DNA of 30,197 bases, taken from the NCBI GenBank assembly GCA_030998015.1, contig JARWMV010000170.1, forward strand, positions 1-30,197. Reading direction: 5' to 3'. Within the stretch, counting starts at the first letter, position 1; each line of letters opens with the position of its first letter. The notes under the pieces are model-generated. The model saw nothing but the letters and a program-made list of their open reading frames with translations, was not told where the DNA came from and searched no databases. Below are positions 29,584-30,197 of this stretch, piece after piece. The translations under genes and the position numbers were made by a program. This DNA is from Ceratorhiza oryzae-sativae. Lineage: Eukaryota; Basidiomycota; Agaricomycetes; Cantharellales; Ceratobasidiaceae.

Positions 29584-29869
29584 AGGATAAAGCAAGACTG
29601 GACGCCTCAGCTTGCTTTATCTCATCAACCACCATAGACCATAGCAAACACTGTAACTAGAACACTCAATACATACTGCATAGCACCAAACTGTCAACGC
29701 AGCCACTACTTAAGTGCTCCACAAGGGAGCCTCCAGAGGGTCACGACATTATAAAGCAAGCTCTTAACTTAACTAGTGGTGAACATAAGTATACTACACA
29801 GATACTAAGGGCTGAGTACACGAGAAAACCAGCTAACTCCTGTGATACATAAGAGAACACAAAGAAACT

Positions 29870-30197
29870 ATGTCACAGAGACCACAAACTCAATCTCAAA
29901 GCAGAGTGGCAAATAGTAGGCCACAATCACCCAAACCCATTGCTTCCCCAGAGGCTGAAGGTAACCCAGATGAGACCCTCCAAGGAATGCCAGGGGGGTT
30001 GCCACAAAACCCATGACCAGTGGCTCAACCCAACCCCACTCGGGCCCCCATCCTGGGAGGGGAAATAGGGGGAATACCACTCCGCAGCCCTCAACTGCCA
30101 ATTCACCTGATAAATCCAGACCCAGAAGATATCTCAAATCCAGAGAGGGATGAGGTAGAAGATATGACCCGAACCATATACAAACAAGGAACAGCCT
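29870..30197 (+). pseudogene. Gypsy gag N-terminus, partial, interrupted by a TGA
   Basis: ATG at 29870 opens MSQRPQTQSQSRVANSRPQS, a polar, Gln/Ser/Pro-rich start like those of fungal gypsy Gag proteins. After 48 codons there is TGA at 30014-30016, with the frame then open to the window edge (PVAQPNPTRAP, PEDISNPERDEVEDMTR). The stop fits a CGA to TGA transition. The rest of the element is beyond the window. Confidence 0.65.

Larger units (their letters stand above)
29080..29748 (+). repeat. Gypsy LTR (669 bp), 5' LTR of an element running off the window
   Basis: It begins TGTTATGACC and ends GGTCACGACA, which are matching inverted ends. It contains an internal tandem duplication (29170-29406) and a TATA-like TATATATAAAG near 29573-29583, followed by GATAAAGCAAG. 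This fits a U3-R-U5 layout with the promoter about 170 bp before the LTR end. The gag start lies 120 bp downstream on the same strand. CpG is still common here, unlike the related LTR at 59-1517, so this is the younger copy. I could not identify a primer-binding site. Confidence 0.8.

Noticed and set aside
29868..30137. Minus-strand 89-codon frame at the right edge
   Set aside because: It is antisense to the start of the plus-strand gypsy gag and has no features of its own.

Overview
The window looks like repeat-rich accessory DNA from a filamentous basidiomycete, most likely an Agaricomycete of the Rhizoctonia/Ceratobasidium type. That placement is inference, based on dense 50-70 nt GT-AG introns, chromodomain Ty3/gypsy retrotransposons, hAT transposons and an OrsD-like/RecQ-type helicase gene. 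I see no rRNA or tRNA gene, no CRISPR array and no bacterial-style operon.

Layout. (1) 1-7030 is nested transposable-element debris, nearly free of CpG. It holds a minus-strand gypsy LTR split by a 946-bp hAT element with an exact 8-bp target duplication, a decayed integrase/chromodomain fragment, a 3.4-kb structure of two 1.3-kb LTR-like arms in inverted orientation, and AT-rich filler. (2) 7030-14775 is CpG-rich and carries one large gene (about 8555-14075, roughly 11 exons, about 1,600 codons) of unknown family, with a possible ParB/sulfiredoxin-like motif. It is bracketed by inverted copies of a double-hairpin module. (3) 14775-16900 holds more modules, a decayed hAT element and a 0.46-kb MITE. 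(4) 16941-22205 (minus) is a five-exon gene that splices cleanly into a 1,676-residue protein: two N-terminal zinc fingers, a middle region, a full RecQ-type helicase core and a cysteine-rich tail. (5) 22600-27010 holds further modules, a two-exon 125-residue gene and a 0.9-kb MITE. (6) 27130-30197 holds a TTAGG-rich minisatellite, a minus-strand gypsy gag-protease fragment, and a plus-strand gypsy LTR with the start of its gag, cut by the window edge.

The main unexplained signal is a family of roughly 95-bp modules. Each has two GC-rich palindromes (core near CCGATGAGCGGC/GCCGCTCATCGG) flanking a spacer with a CACGTGAY-like site and a GCGCTTAATTA-like site. They occur in two orientations at about a dozen places. 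In right-facing/left-facing pairs they end two short MITE-like elements and also bracket the two large genes. My working hypothesis is that one or both genes belong to an autonomous mobile element whose ends the MITEs share. Chance bracketing in a MITE-dense region has not been excluded.

Exon boundaries were deduced by hand from splice consensus and frame. Two junctions in the large plus-strand gene are unresolved and are flagged.
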